Source: JAWLHA01 sp041690535
GTDB taxonomy: Bacteria > Pseudomonadota > Gammaproteobacteria > Thiohalomonadales > Thiohalomonadaceae
Length of the DNA stretch: 15,477 nt
Direction: 5' to 3'
Assembly (NCBI GenBank): GCA_041690535.1
Contig: JAWLHA010000086.1
Location: 1 to 15,477 of the forward strand
The stretch's first letter is position 1; every line of letters begins with the position of its first letter. Below the pieces are notes generated by a model. The model was given only the letters and a program-made list of their open reading frames with translations. It was not told the origin of the DNA and searched no databases. Shown here piece after piece: positions 5,638 to 13,385 of this stretch. The translations under genes and the position numbers were made by a program.

Positions 5638-6623
5638 TGTCGGCAGATGGTACGGCCAGCGGGAGAGAGCTCCCCATCGAGCTTCTGAACGAGCGTCGAC
5701 GGCTTGCGGTGAAGCTGCGTCTGCGGGGGATGAAGCTCGCCGAGGTGGCCGAGCATGCCGGTCTCAGCGTGCCCACGGTGATCGCCGCTCACAAAGCCTA
5801 CATGGCCGGCGGCTGGGATGCGGTGGCCGTACAACCGCGGGGGCGCAAGGCTGGCAGTGGCCGGGTGCTCTCGCCGGAGGTGGAGCTCCGGCTGCTTGGC
5901 TCGCTCCATGACCGCTCGCCCGCAGCATTTGGATTGGCCGGGGAGCTCTGGAGCGAGACCGGGGCCCAGGCGCTGTTGCTGGGCGAATTTGGCATCGAAA
6001 TCAGCATGCGCTCCATGCGACGTTATCTGGAGGCGTGGGGTCTGAAGTTGAAAGAGCCTTCGGCTTACCTGCGGGAGAGTCGTAACGAGGCAGTCCGAAA
6101 GGGCCTTCCGGCATTGCTCGCACAGTATGAGGGCCTGCCGGCGCGTGACCGCGGGGCGCTCGTCTGGCTCCGCACCCACGCCCTGCTGACTGGGAGCGAA
6201 GGCGGGAACGACCCCAGCAAGAGTTTCCTGGTGGCACACTCCCAGCGGGGCAGCTGCCATTGGGCGGGTATTGACGAGCCCCCCGGGCTCGAGGCCATCG
6301 CTGATTTCCTGCAAAGGCTGTATCGGGAGGAGGACGGGAGACCCCTCTGGATTGTGGCCTCCGGTCTGGACTTCTCCCGCCGCTCTGGGCTGGAGGAAGA
6401 GCTTGCCTGCAACAAAGGAGTCGTACTGCGAACGCTACCGGCAAGCGGCACGACTACCCGTTATGCCGTCAACCAATGGAGTGGTGAAGAGAATCGGAAT
6501 GCTCAAGCAAAAAATCCCCCGCTGCCGGTGACCCGCGCACCGGCCAGGGGTGCGGGTGCCGCTGAGACAACGGCTCACAGGGCGCCACAGCCAAACACAA
6601 CATTGCAACCCAAAAACGCCACT
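5637..6623 (+). CDS. IS630-like transposase-derived protein module, in frame with cysD
   Basis: 329 codons open from ATG 5637 straight into cysD with no stop. Residues about 20-62 (RRRLAVKLRLRGMKLAEVAE, then HAGLSVPTV and RGRK) form the helix-turn-helix and RGR linker of IS630 transposases. Residues about 100-145 (LWSETGAQALLLGEFGIEIS, then MRRYLEAWGLKLKEP) match the second winged helix. About 175-270 follows the RNase-H-like layout, but the positions of the catalytic aspartates read LVWLRTHALL and LWIVASGLDFSRR, without the expected acidic residues, and the terminal NPIE-type block is absent. It cannot be a working transposase. It may be a domesticated DNA-binding protein or a decaying relic. 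Residues 275-329 are a low-complexity linker before the cysD ATG. No clear ribosome site precedes either 5637 or 6624. Confidence 0.6.
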
Positions 6624-7544
6624 ATGTCCTTTGTGATCGATCCTGAAAAACTGACTCACCTCGAACGTCTCGAGGCCGAAAGCATTCATATCATGCGGGA
6701 GGTGGTCGCCGAGACCGAAAACCCGGTGATGCTTTACTCCATCGGCAAGGACAGCGCAGTCATGCTGCACCTCGCCATGAAGGCCTTCTACCCCTCCAAG
6801 CCGCCCTTCCCGCTGCTCCATGTGGACAGCAAGTGGAAGTTCCGCGAGATGTACCTGTTTCGGGATCGCATGGCCGAAGAGTTGGGGATGGATCTGCTGG
6901 TTCACTCCAATGCCGATGGTGAGGCGATGGGTATCAACCCCTTCACCCACGGCTCGGCCATCCATACCGATGTGATGAAGACCCAGGCCCTCAAGCAGGC
7001 CCTCGACAAGTACGGTTTCGATGCCGCCTTCGGCGGCGCCCGGCGCGACGAGGAGAAGTCCCGTGCCAAGGAGCGTATCTTCTCCTTCCGCACCGCCCAG
7101 CACCGCTGGGACCCCAAGAGCCAGCGTCCCGAGCTCTGGAAGCTCTATAACGCCCGCAAGCACAAGGGGGAGTCCATCCGTGTGTTCCCCCTCTCCAATT
7201 GGACCGAGCTGGACATCTGGCAGTACATCTACCTCAAGAACATCCCCATCGTCCCCCTTTACTGCGCGGCCGATCGCCCGGTGGTGGAGCGCGACGGGGC
7301 GCTGATCATGGTGGATGATGACCGCATTCCCCTGAGGGCGGGGGAGGTGCCCATGGTGAAAAAGGTGCGTTTCCGCACCCTCGGCTGCTATCCGCTCACC
7401 GGCGCGGTGGAGTCAGAGGCAGACACGCTGCCGGCCATCATTCAGGAGATTCTGCTGGCCCGCTCATCCGAACGGCAGGGCCGGGTCATTGACCAGGACG
7501 CAGGCGCATCCATGGAACAGAAGAAACAGGAGGGATATTTCTGA
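6624..7544 (+). CDS. cysD: Sulfate adenylyltransferase subunit 2
   Basis: 306 residues from ATG 6624, about the usual size. CysD forms the ATP sulfurylase core that, with the GTPase CysN, joins sulfate and ATP to make adenosine 5'-phosphosulfate in the cytoplasm. The PP-loop is VMLYSIGKDSAVMLHLA (residues 35-51). Other family hallmarks are HVDSKWKFREM (67-76), FGGARRDEEKSRAKERIFSF (136-155), FPLSNWTELDIWQYI (188-202) and the end RTLGCYPLTGAVESEA. The start at MSFVIDPEKLTHLERLEAES follows other CysD proteins, but no Shine-Dalgarno is visible and the frame is open upstream into the transposase-derived module, so a 635-residue fusion starting at 5637 is possible. The stop TGA overlaps the start of cysNC by one base. 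Confidence 0.95.
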   Translation: MSFVIDPEKLTHLERLEAESIHIMREVVAETENPVMLYSIGKDSAVMLHLAMKAFYPSKPPFPLLHVDSKWKFREMYLFRDRMAEELGMDLLVHSNADGEAMGINPFTHGSAIHTDVMKTQALKQALDKYGFDAAFGGARRDEEKSRAKERIFSFRTAQHRWDPKSQRPELWKLYNARKHKGESIRVFPLSNWTELDIWQYIYLKNIPIVPLYCAADRPVVERDGALIMVDDDRIPLRAGEVPMVKKVRFRTLGCYPLTGAVESEADTLPAIIQEILLARSSERQGRVIDQDAGASMEQKKQEGYF

Positions 7545-9451
7545 TGACTGACAAGGCTCTTATTGCAACGGACATCGAGCAGTACTTGAAGGCTCACGAG
7601 CACAAGGAACTGCTCCGCTTCATCACCTGTGGCAGCGTCGATGACGGCAAGAGCACGCTCATCGGGCGCATGCTGTTCGACTCCAAGATGCTGTTTGAGG
7701 ATCAGCTCGCGGCCATCGAGAAGGATTCGAAGAAGTGGGGCACCCAGGAAAACGAGATCGATCTGGCCCTGCTGGTGGATGGCCTCGCCGCAGAGCGGGA
7801 GCAGGGCATTACCATCGATGTGGCCTACCGCTTCTTCTCCACCGACCGGCGCAAGTTCATCGTTGCCGATACCCCCGGCCACGAGCAGTATACGCGCAAC
7901 ATGGTCACCGGCGCCTCCACCGCCGATGCGGCGGTCATTCTGGTGGACGCCCGCAACGGCATCATGACCCAGACGCGCCGCCATAGCTACCTGGTGGCAC
8001 TCATCGGTATTCGGCACATCGTGCTCGCCATCAACAAGATGGATCTGGTCAGCTATTCCGAAGCGGCGTTCAATCAGATCGTGGATGAATACCGCGAGTT
8101 CGCCAAGTTGATTGGCGTGGAGTCCTTCACCGCCATTCCCGTCTCGGCGCTCAAGGGCGACAACATCATCAACCGCAGCGAAGCGATGCCGTGGTATCAC
8201 GGCCCCACCCTGTTGGGTTTCCTCGAGACGGTGAAAGTGGACAATACCCGCCTGCAGGAGGCCCCCTTTCGGCTGCCGGTGCAGTGGGTCAATCGCCCCA
8301 ACCTTGATTTTCGCGGTTTCTCCGGAACCGTTGTCAGCGGCATCATCAAGCCGGGCGATCGGGTGCGTGTTCAGCCCTCCGGGAAGGAGAGCACGGTGGC
8401 GCGCATCGTCACGGCCGAAGGCGATCTGGAAAAGGCCGTCGCGGGGCAGTCGATCACGCTCACCCTCAATGACGAGATCGACATCTCCCGGGGCGCGGTG
8501 ATCTCCGGCGCGGATTCACCGGCGGAAGTGGCGGATCAGTTCGAGGCCAAGATCGTCTGGATGCACGAAGACCCGCTCTATCCGGGCCGCACCTATCTGC
8601 TGAAGATTGGCACCAATACCGTCAGCGCCGCAGTCACCGACATCAAGTACCAGGTAAACGTCAACACCCTCGAACACCTGGCGGCCAAGAAGCTGGAGCT
8701 CAACGGGATCGCTGTGTGCAACATCAGTCTCGATCGCAGCATTGCTTTCGACCCCTACGCGCAGAACCGCGACACGGGCAGTTTCATCTTCATCGATCGC
8801 CTGACCAACAATACCGTCGGCGCCGGCATGCTGGACTTCGCCTTGCGCCGCTCGCAAAACATCCACATGCAGCATGTGGACGTGGACAAGGTGAACCGCG
8901 CCCAACAGAAGGGACAGAAACCCGCGGTGCTCTGGTTCACCGGTCTCTCCGGCGCAGGCAAATCCACCATTGCCAACCTCGTGGACAAAAAACTCCACGC
9001 CATGGGGCACCACACTTACGTGCTCGACGGCGATAACGTTCGCCACGGGCTCAACAAGGACCTGGGCTTCACTCAGGAAGATCGGGTGGAGAACATCCGC
9101 CGTATCTCCGAGGTGAGTAAGCTCATGGTCGATGCCGGTCTCATCGTCCTCACCGCCTTCATCTCCCCCTTCCGCTCCGAACGGCGGTTCGCCCGCGGCC
9201 TGCTGGAGGAGGGGGAGTTCATCGAGGTGTTCGTGGACACCCCGCTGGAGATCGCCGAACAGCGCGACGTGAAGGGGCTCTACAAAAAGGCCCGCCGCGG
9301 CGAACTGAAGAATTTCACCGGCATCGACTCCCCCTACGAGCCGCCGGAAGCCCCCGAAATCCGGTTGGATGCCGGCCACCTCAGCACCGAAGAGGCCGCA
9401 GACCAGGTTATCCGTGCCCTGCAGGAGAGAGGAATCCTGCCGGGTGGATGA
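7544..9451 (+). CDS. cysNC: Bifunctional sulfate adenylyltransferase subunit 1 / APS kinase
   Basis: 635 residues fusing two enzymes. Residues 1 to about 445 are CysN, the GTPase that drives ATP sulfurylase: G1 loop GSVDDGKST (30-38), DTPGHEQYTRNM (109-120), NKMD (164-167), then two beta-barrel domains. Residues about 460-635 are APS kinase (CysC): P-loop GLSGAGKST (467-475), DGDNVRHGLNKDLGF (495-509), FISPFRSER and the late FTGIDSPYEPP. The product is PAPS, the donor for sulfate reduction or for sulfotransferases. The ATG overlaps the cysD stop (TGATG), and AGGAGG lies at 7528-7533, so the two are co-expressed. The fusion resembles rhizobial NodQ, which supplies PAPS for sulfated glycans. 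No cysH, cysI or cysG is nearby. Confidence 0.96.
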   Translation: MTDKALIATDIEQYLKAHEHKELLRFITCGSVDDGKSTLIGRMLFDSKMLFEDQLAAIEKDSKKWGTQENEIDLALLVDGLAAEREQGITIDVAYRFFSTDRRKFIVADTPGHEQYTRNMVTGASTADAAVILVDARNGIMTQTRRHSYLVALIGIRHIVLAINKMDLVSYSEAAFNQIVDEYREFAKLIGVESFTAIPVSALKGDNIINRSEAMPWYHGPTLLGFLETVKVDNTRLQEAPFRLPVQWVNRPNLDFRGFSGTVVSGIIKPGDRVRVQPSGKESTVARIVTAEGDLEKAVAGQSITLTLNDEIDISRGAVISGADSPAEVADQFEAKIVWMHEDPLYPGRTYLLKIGTNTVSAAVTDIKYQVNVNTLEHLAAKKLELNGIAVCNISLDRSIAFDPYAQNRDTGSFIFIDRLTNNTVGAGMLDFALRRSQNIHMQHVDVDKVNRAQQKGQKPAVLWFTGLSGAGKSTIANLVDKKLHAMGHHTYVLDGDNVRHGLNKDLGFTQEDRVENIRRISEVSKLMVDAGLIVLTAFISPFRSERRFARGLLEEGEFIEVFVDTPLEIAEQRDVKGLYKKARRGELKNFTGIDSPYEPPEAPEIRLDAGHLSTEEAADQVIRALQERGILPGG

Positions 9452-9516
9452 AGGGTTGAGCACGGACGCTCAATAAGCCGGGCTGTGCCCTCTCCTTACC
9501 GAGCCGGCCGGGGGGG

Positions 9517-9537
9517 TGGATGCGCTGAGCTCATCCA
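9517..9537. repeat. REP-like palindrome (GGTGGATGCGC type)
   Basis: TGGATG (9517-9522) and CATCCA (9532-9537) pair around CGCTGAGCT, closely resembling the palindromes at 15266-15320 and 15438-15462. It lies about 65 bases after the cysNC stop. Such repeats are common between gammaproteobacterial genes. No separate terminator with a T-run is seen here. Confidence 0.5.
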
Positions 9538-9566
9538 TTCTGTGCCGCTCCTGGAACCGTGCGTTT

Positions 9567-9630
9567 CCCGGAAACCGTACCTTCGGGTAACATGGGCGTT
9601 CTAGGTGCCCGGGCGGAATCGGTTTCCGGG
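9567..9630 (+). ncRNA. Candidate structured leader RNA (three-way junction) upstream of gmd
   Basis: CCCGGAAACCG (9567-9577) and CGGTTTCCGGG (9620-9630) are exact 11-bp inverted repeats. Between them are TACC-TTCG-GGTA (9578-9589), a four-pair hairpin with a UUCG loop, and GGGCG-TTCTAGG-TGCCC (about 9594-9610), a five-pair hairpin with one G-U pair. The whole can fold as a compact three-way junction 64 bases before the gmd start. No known riboswitch class was recognised and no T-run follows. It could also be a small palindromic repeat with no RNA function. Confidence 0.35.
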
Positions 9631-9694
9631 GGTCCATGGCACATCACCAGTTGCTGCGAGGGCGAGCTGGGCCCTCGACGGAGAAGCAGGGATC

Positions 9695-10780
9695 ATGAAA
9701 AGAGCTCTCATCACCGGTGTGACCGGGCAGGATGGCGCCTATCTGGCGGAGTTCCTCCTGCAGAAGGGGTACGAGGTGCACGGGATCAAGCGGCGCGCCT
9801 CCTCCTTCAACACAGATCGCATCGATCACCTCTACCAGGACCCCCACGACGCCCATCGCCGCTTCTTTCTCCACTACGGCGATCTCACCGACTCGACCAA
9901 CCTCATCCGTATCATCCAGTCCGTGGTCCCGGACGAGATCTATAATCTGGGCGCCCAGAGCCACGTGGCGGTTTCGTTCGAAAGCCCCGAATACACCGCC
10001 AACAGCGATGCCCTGGGGGCCCTGCGCATCCTCGAGGCGATCCGCATCCTGGGGATGGGGGAGAAGACTCGCTACTACCAGGCCTCGACCTCTGAACTCT
10101 TCGGTAAGGTTCAGGAGATTCCCCAGCGGGAGACCACGCCGTTCTACCCCCGCTCTCCCTACGCTGCTGCCAAGCTTTACGCTTACTGGATCACGGTCAA
10201 CTATCGCGAGGCATACAACATGTACGCCTGCAACGGCATCCTGTTCAACCACGAATCACCCTTGCGGGGCGAGACGTTCGTCACGCGAAAGATCACACGG
10301 GCGCTCGCGCGCATCAAGCTGGGCCTCCAAGAGTGCCTCTATCTCGGAAATCTCGACGCCAAACGCGACTGGGGACATGCCCGCGACTACGTGGAGATGC
10401 AGTGGCTGATGCTTCAGCAGGAGACCCCCGAGGACTACGTGATCGCCACCGGGGTGCAGTACTCGGTCAGGGATTTCGTTGCGGCTGCAGCGAAACGGTT
10501 GGGCATGCCGCTTCACTGGGAAGGGGTGGGGGTGGAGGAGAAGGGATACGATGTGGAGACGGGCAGGTGTCTCGTCGCCGTCGACCCCCGTTACTTTCGG
10601 CCAACCGAGGTGGAGACCCTGCTGGGCGACCCCTCCAAAGCGCGGGAGAGGCTTGGCTGGACACCCAAGGTAGCCTTCGAGGAGTTGGTGAGCGAGATGG
10701 TCGAGGAGGATCTGAAACTGGCCAAGCGTGATGCCCTGGTGAAGAGGGCGGGTTATCCCACCTTTGACCACTATGAATGA
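9695..10780 (+). CDS. gmd: GDP-mannose 4,6-dehydratase
   Basis: 361 residues, close to the usual length of about 370. It converts GDP-D-mannose to GDP-4-keto-6-deoxy-D-mannose in the cytoplasm, the first step to GDP-L-fucose. It is an extended short-chain dehydrogenase: the NADP-binding loop is TGVTGQDGAYL (7-17), the catalytic set is ASTSELFG (130-137, with T132 and E134) plus Y156 and K160 in SPYAAAK, and substrate-site blocks LFNHESPLRGETFVTRK (183-199) and KRDWGHARDYVEMQW follow. These residues match the numbering recalled for the E. coli enzyme. The ATG at 9695 is preferred because MKRALITGVTGQDG starts there, with AGGGA just upstream; a longer in-frame extension to 9605 has no family counterpart. 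Its end overlaps fcl. Confidence 0.96.
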   Translation: MKRALITGVTGQDGAYLAEFLLQKGYEVHGIKRRASSFNTDRIDHLYQDPHDAHRRFFLHYGDLTDSTNLIRIIQSVVPDEIYNLGAQSHVAVSFESPEYTANSDALGALRILEAIRILGMGEKTRYYQASTSELFGKVQEIPQRETTPFYPRSPYAAAKLYAYWITVNYREAYNMYACNGILFNHESPLRGETFVTRKITRALARIKLGLQECLYLGNLDAKRDWGHARDYVEMQWLMLQQETPEDYVIATGVQYSVRDFVAAAAKRLGMPLHWEGVGVEEKGYDVETGRCLVAVDPRYFRPTEVETLLGDPSKARERLGWTPKVAFEELVSEMVEEDLKLAKRDALVKRAGYPTFDHYE

Positions 10781-11714
10781 GCGCCAAAAGATCTATGTTG
10801 CCGGCCATCGGGGGTTGGTCGGATCGGCCATCGTCCGGCGGCTGCAGCGGGGGGGATTCCGCCACATCCTGACGGCTGGTCGTAATGAGGTCGATCTGAC
10901 CCGCCAGAGCGCGGTCGAGGAGTTTTTTGCCGCCCGGCGGCCCGACTATGTCTTCCTGGCCGCGGCCCGGGTGGGGGGCATCCAGGCCAATGCGACTTAC
11001 CCCGCGGATTTCATCCGCGACAATCTTCTGATCCAGAACAACATCATTGACGCGGCCTGGCGTCACGGCGCGAAGAAGCTGCTGTTTCTGGGCTCCTCCT
11101 GCATCTATCCCAAGTTTGCACCCCAGCCTATCGTGGAGGAGAGCCTGCTGTCCGGCCCCCTGGAACCCACCAACGAGTGGTATGCGGTGGCGAAGATTGC
11201 AGGCATCAAGATGTGCCAGGCCTATCACCGACAGTATGGGTTCAGCGCCATCTCCCTCATGCCGACCAACCTCTACGGGCCGGGAGACAATTTCCATCCG
11301 GAGAACTCCCACGTGCTGCCGGCGTTGATCCGCCGCTTTCACGAGGCGAAGCAGCAGGGATTGCCTCAAGTGGTGGTTTGGGGCAGCGGAACCCCCCGAC
11401 GGGAGTTCCTGCACGTGGACGATTTGGCGGACGCCGCGTTGCACCTCATGGAACATTACAACGATGAAACCATCGTGAATGTGGGGGTCGGTGAAGACGT
11501 CACCATTGGCGAGCTGGCGGCCATGGTCAAGGAGGTGGTGGGATATCGTGGAGAGCTCGCCTTCGACACGAACAAGCCCGACGGGACCCCTCGCAAATTA
11601 TTGGATGTCTCCCGCCTCGCGGCGACCGGCTGGACGGCCAGCATCGGCCTGGAGGAGGGGATCCGCTCCACTTATGAGTGGTTCCTCGAGCATCAGGGCG
11701 ATTTCCGACAGTAA
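10773..11714 (+). CDS. fcl: GDP-L-fucose synthase
   Basis: 313 residues, like other Fcl (WcaG) enzymes. It epimerises and reduces the Gmd product to GDP-L-fucose using NADPH. The cofactor loop is VAGHRGLVGSAI (9-20). Catalytic features are GSSCIYP (107-113, with S108 and C110), WYAVAK (136-141, with Y137 and K141) and H180 in PENSHVLPALIRRF, each one position from the residues known in E. coli. The typical blocks NLYGPGDNF and REFLHVDDLADA are intact. The ATG at 10773 overlaps the last eight bases of gmd (ATGAATGA), giving tight translational coupling; a TTG three codons earlier is less likely. Confidence 0.96.
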   Translation: MNERQKIYVAGHRGLVGSAIVRRLQRGGFRHILTAGRNEVDLTRQSAVEEFFAARRPDYVFLAAARVGGIQANATYPADFIRDNLLIQNNIIDAAWRHGAKKLLFLGSSCIYPKFAPQPIVEESLLSGPLEPTNEWYAVAKIAGIKMCQAYHRQYGFSAISLMPTNLYGPGDNFHPENSHVLPALIRRFHEAKQQGLPQVVVWGSGTPRREFLHVDDLADAALHLMEHYNDETIVNVGVGEDVTIGELAAMVKEVVGYRGELAFDTNKPDGTPRKLLDVSRLAATGWTASIGLEEGIRSTYEWFLEHQGDFRQ

Positions 11715-11723
11715 GGACTCTCC

Positions 11724-13151
11724 ATGATCCCCGTGATTCTCTCCGGTGGTTCCGGCACGCGGCTGTGGCCGCTTTCGCGCACCGCCTACCCCAAGCAGTT
11801 TCTCCCCCTCTCGGGGGAGCTGACGATGTTGCAGTTGACCGCGAGACGGGTGGCCGATCTTCCGGATGCCCTGCCACCCCTGCTGGTCTGCAACGAGGAG
11901 CACCGCTTCCTCGCTGCCGAGCAGCTCCACGCCATCGGCATCACCCCCACCGGCATTCTGCTCGAACCGTTCGGGCGCAATACCGCGCCTGCAGTGGCGG
12001 TCGCGGCCCTGGCGGCATTGAAGCGCGAGACGGCACCGCTTCTCCTGGTTCTGCCCGCCGACCACCTGATCCCCGACATCCAGGCCTTTCACCGCGCCTT
12101 GAAGCAGGCGTTGCCTGCGGCGCACGCCGGGATGTTGGTGACTTTCGGCATCGTGCCGACCGCCCCTGAGACCGGTTACGGCTACATCAAGGCGGGCGAA
12201 CCGGCAGGGGTGGGAGAAGAGGCGGTCTTCCGTATCGACCGGTTTATCGAAAAGCCCGATTTGGCCACTGCCCGGGAATACCTCCTCTTCGGTGACTATT
12301 ACTGGAACAGCGGCATGTTCCTGCTGCGCGCCGACCGCTACCTGGAGGAGCTGGGGCAGTTCGAGCCGGAGATGGTGGAGGCCTGCCGTCGGGCGGTCGA
12401 GGGTGCACGGGTTGATACCGATTTTGTGCGCCTCCAGCGCCAGGCGTTCGAAGCGTGTCCGAGCAATTCCATCGACTATGCCGTGATGGAGCGCACCCGC
12501 CGGGCCGTGGTCGTCCCCCTCAAGGCGGGCTGGAACGACATCGGTTCCTGGTGCGCCCTGCACGAGGTGAGCGCCCGGGACACGCAGGGCAACGTGCTGG
12601 TGGGGGACGTTCTGACCGAGGGGACGGAGAACTGTTACATCCGGGCGGAGGAGCGACTGGTGGCCACGGTGGGGGTGAAGGACCACATTGTGGTAGAGAC
12701 CGCCGATGCCGTGCTGGTGGCCCATCGCGACCACGTTCAGGACGTGAAGCGGGTGGTCGAGCGCCTGAAGGAGGCGGGGCGGGGAGAGACCGCGTTTCAC
12801 CGCCGGGTTTACCGGCCGTGGGGGTGGTATGAGGGGATCGCCCGCTCCGCAAGATTTCTGGTCAAGCACATCATGGTAAAGCCCGGGGCTGCCCTCTCCC
12901 TGCAAATGCATCACCACCGCGCCGAGCACTGGGTCGTGGTCAAGGGCACGGCCCGGGTCACCTGTGGGGAGGCGGTGACGCTCTACACGGAGGACCAATC
13001 CACCTACATTCCGCTCGGCACGGTGCACCGGCTGGAAAACCCTGGCGTCATCCCTCTCGAGCTGATCGAAATACAGAGTGGCAGCTATCTGGGCGAGGAC
13101 GACATCGTGCGTCTCGATGACCAGTACGGTCGGGAAGGGGGGGAGTGCTAG
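11724..13151 (+). CDS. manC: Mannose-1-phosphate guanylyltransferase / mannose-6-phosphate isomerase
   Basis: 475 residues, the usual size for the type II bifunctional family (ManC, AlgA, CpsB). The N-terminal nucleotidyltransferase has VILSGGSGTRLWPLSRTAYP (4-23) with KQFL following, EPFGRNTAPA (81-90), PADH (111-114) and FIEKP (174-178), and makes GDP-mannose from GTP and mannose 1-phosphate. The C-terminal cupin domain (about 350-475) has RPWGWYE and QMHHHRAEHWVVVKGTA (from 394), the zinc-binding isomerase core. It supplies the GDP-mannose used by gmd and fcl just upstream. The start lies nine bases after the fcl stop, with AAGGA overlapping that stop at 11713-11717, so it is in the same operon. 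No phosphomannomutase gene is inside the window. Confidence 0.96.
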   Translation: MIPVILSGGSGTRLWPLSRTAYPKQFLPLSGELTMLQLTARRVADLPDALPPLLVCNEEHRFLAAEQLHAIGITPTGILLEPFGRNTAPAVAVAALAALKRETAPLLLVLPADHLIPDIQAFHRALKQALPAAHAGMLVTFGIVPTAPETGYGYIKAGEPAGVGEEAVFRIDRFIEKPDLATAREYLLFGDYYWNSGMFLLRADRYLEELGQFEPEMVEACRRAVEGARVDTDFVRLQRQAFEACPSNSIDYAVMERTRRAVVVPLKAGWNDIGSWCALHEVSARDTQGNVLVGDVLTEGTENCYIRAEERLVATVGVKDHIVVETADAVLVAHRDHVQDVKRVVERLKEAGRGETAFHRRVYRPWGWYEGIARSARFLVKHIMVKPGAALSLQMHHHRAEHWVVVKGTARVTCGEAVTLYTEDQSTYIPLGTVHRLENPGVIPLELIEIQSGSYLGEDDIVRLDDQYGREGGEC

Positions 13152-13230
13152 AGCACCGAACAGCGAACGGATGGGGAGCCCATCGCAGCCCAGGCTGCCA
13201 CCGAAGCGACTAGTGTAGGGTGGCGTTCAT
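13148..13230. repeat. Dispersed ~85-bp repeat, left copy flanking the wzi-like gene
   Basis: Starting at the last codon of manC, CTAGAGCACCGAACAGCGAA and then ATCGCAGCC, GAAGCGA and GTAGGGTGG are spaced as in 15354-15442, which reads CTAGAACACCGAACAGGTAA, ATCGCAGCC, GCAGCGA, GTAGGGTGG. The copies are diverged and have small length differences. GCAGCCCAGGCTGC inside can form a hairpin. The remainder to 13385 shows CCCCGAACGGGG (a short hairpin) and no clear promoter. Confidence 0.55.
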
Positions 13231-13385
13231 GCGCTTGGGTATCTGCGCCAAGCTCCCCGAACGGGGCGAGGTCCCCTGATGGTGAGAATGCGGCGAGAGA
13301 ACCCGATGGTGAATTGGAACAGCACTATGGGGTAATCTTGCGGGTTCGAGTCTCCCGTGTAAGTGCCTCTAAACCAGAAATAAAC

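Noticed and set aside
6435..7163. Minus-strand frame opposite cysD
   Set aside because: Antisense shadow of a strongly conserved gene.
11598..13028. Long minus-strand open frame opposite manC
   Set aside because: Its translation is rich in H, R, G and P with no family resemblance, as expected for the antisense of a high-GC gene; manC on the plus strand is unmistakable.
13335..13377. tRNA 3' end (GGGTTCGAGTCTCCCG followed later by ACCA)
   Set aside because: A T-arm-like match is visible, but its stem has a mismatch and no anticodon or D arm could be found upstream; it may be chance or an old attachment-site relic.
13314..13385. Upstream start of the wzi-like gene at 13314
   Set aside because: It would add 24 residues before a well-formed signal peptide, with no family counterpart.
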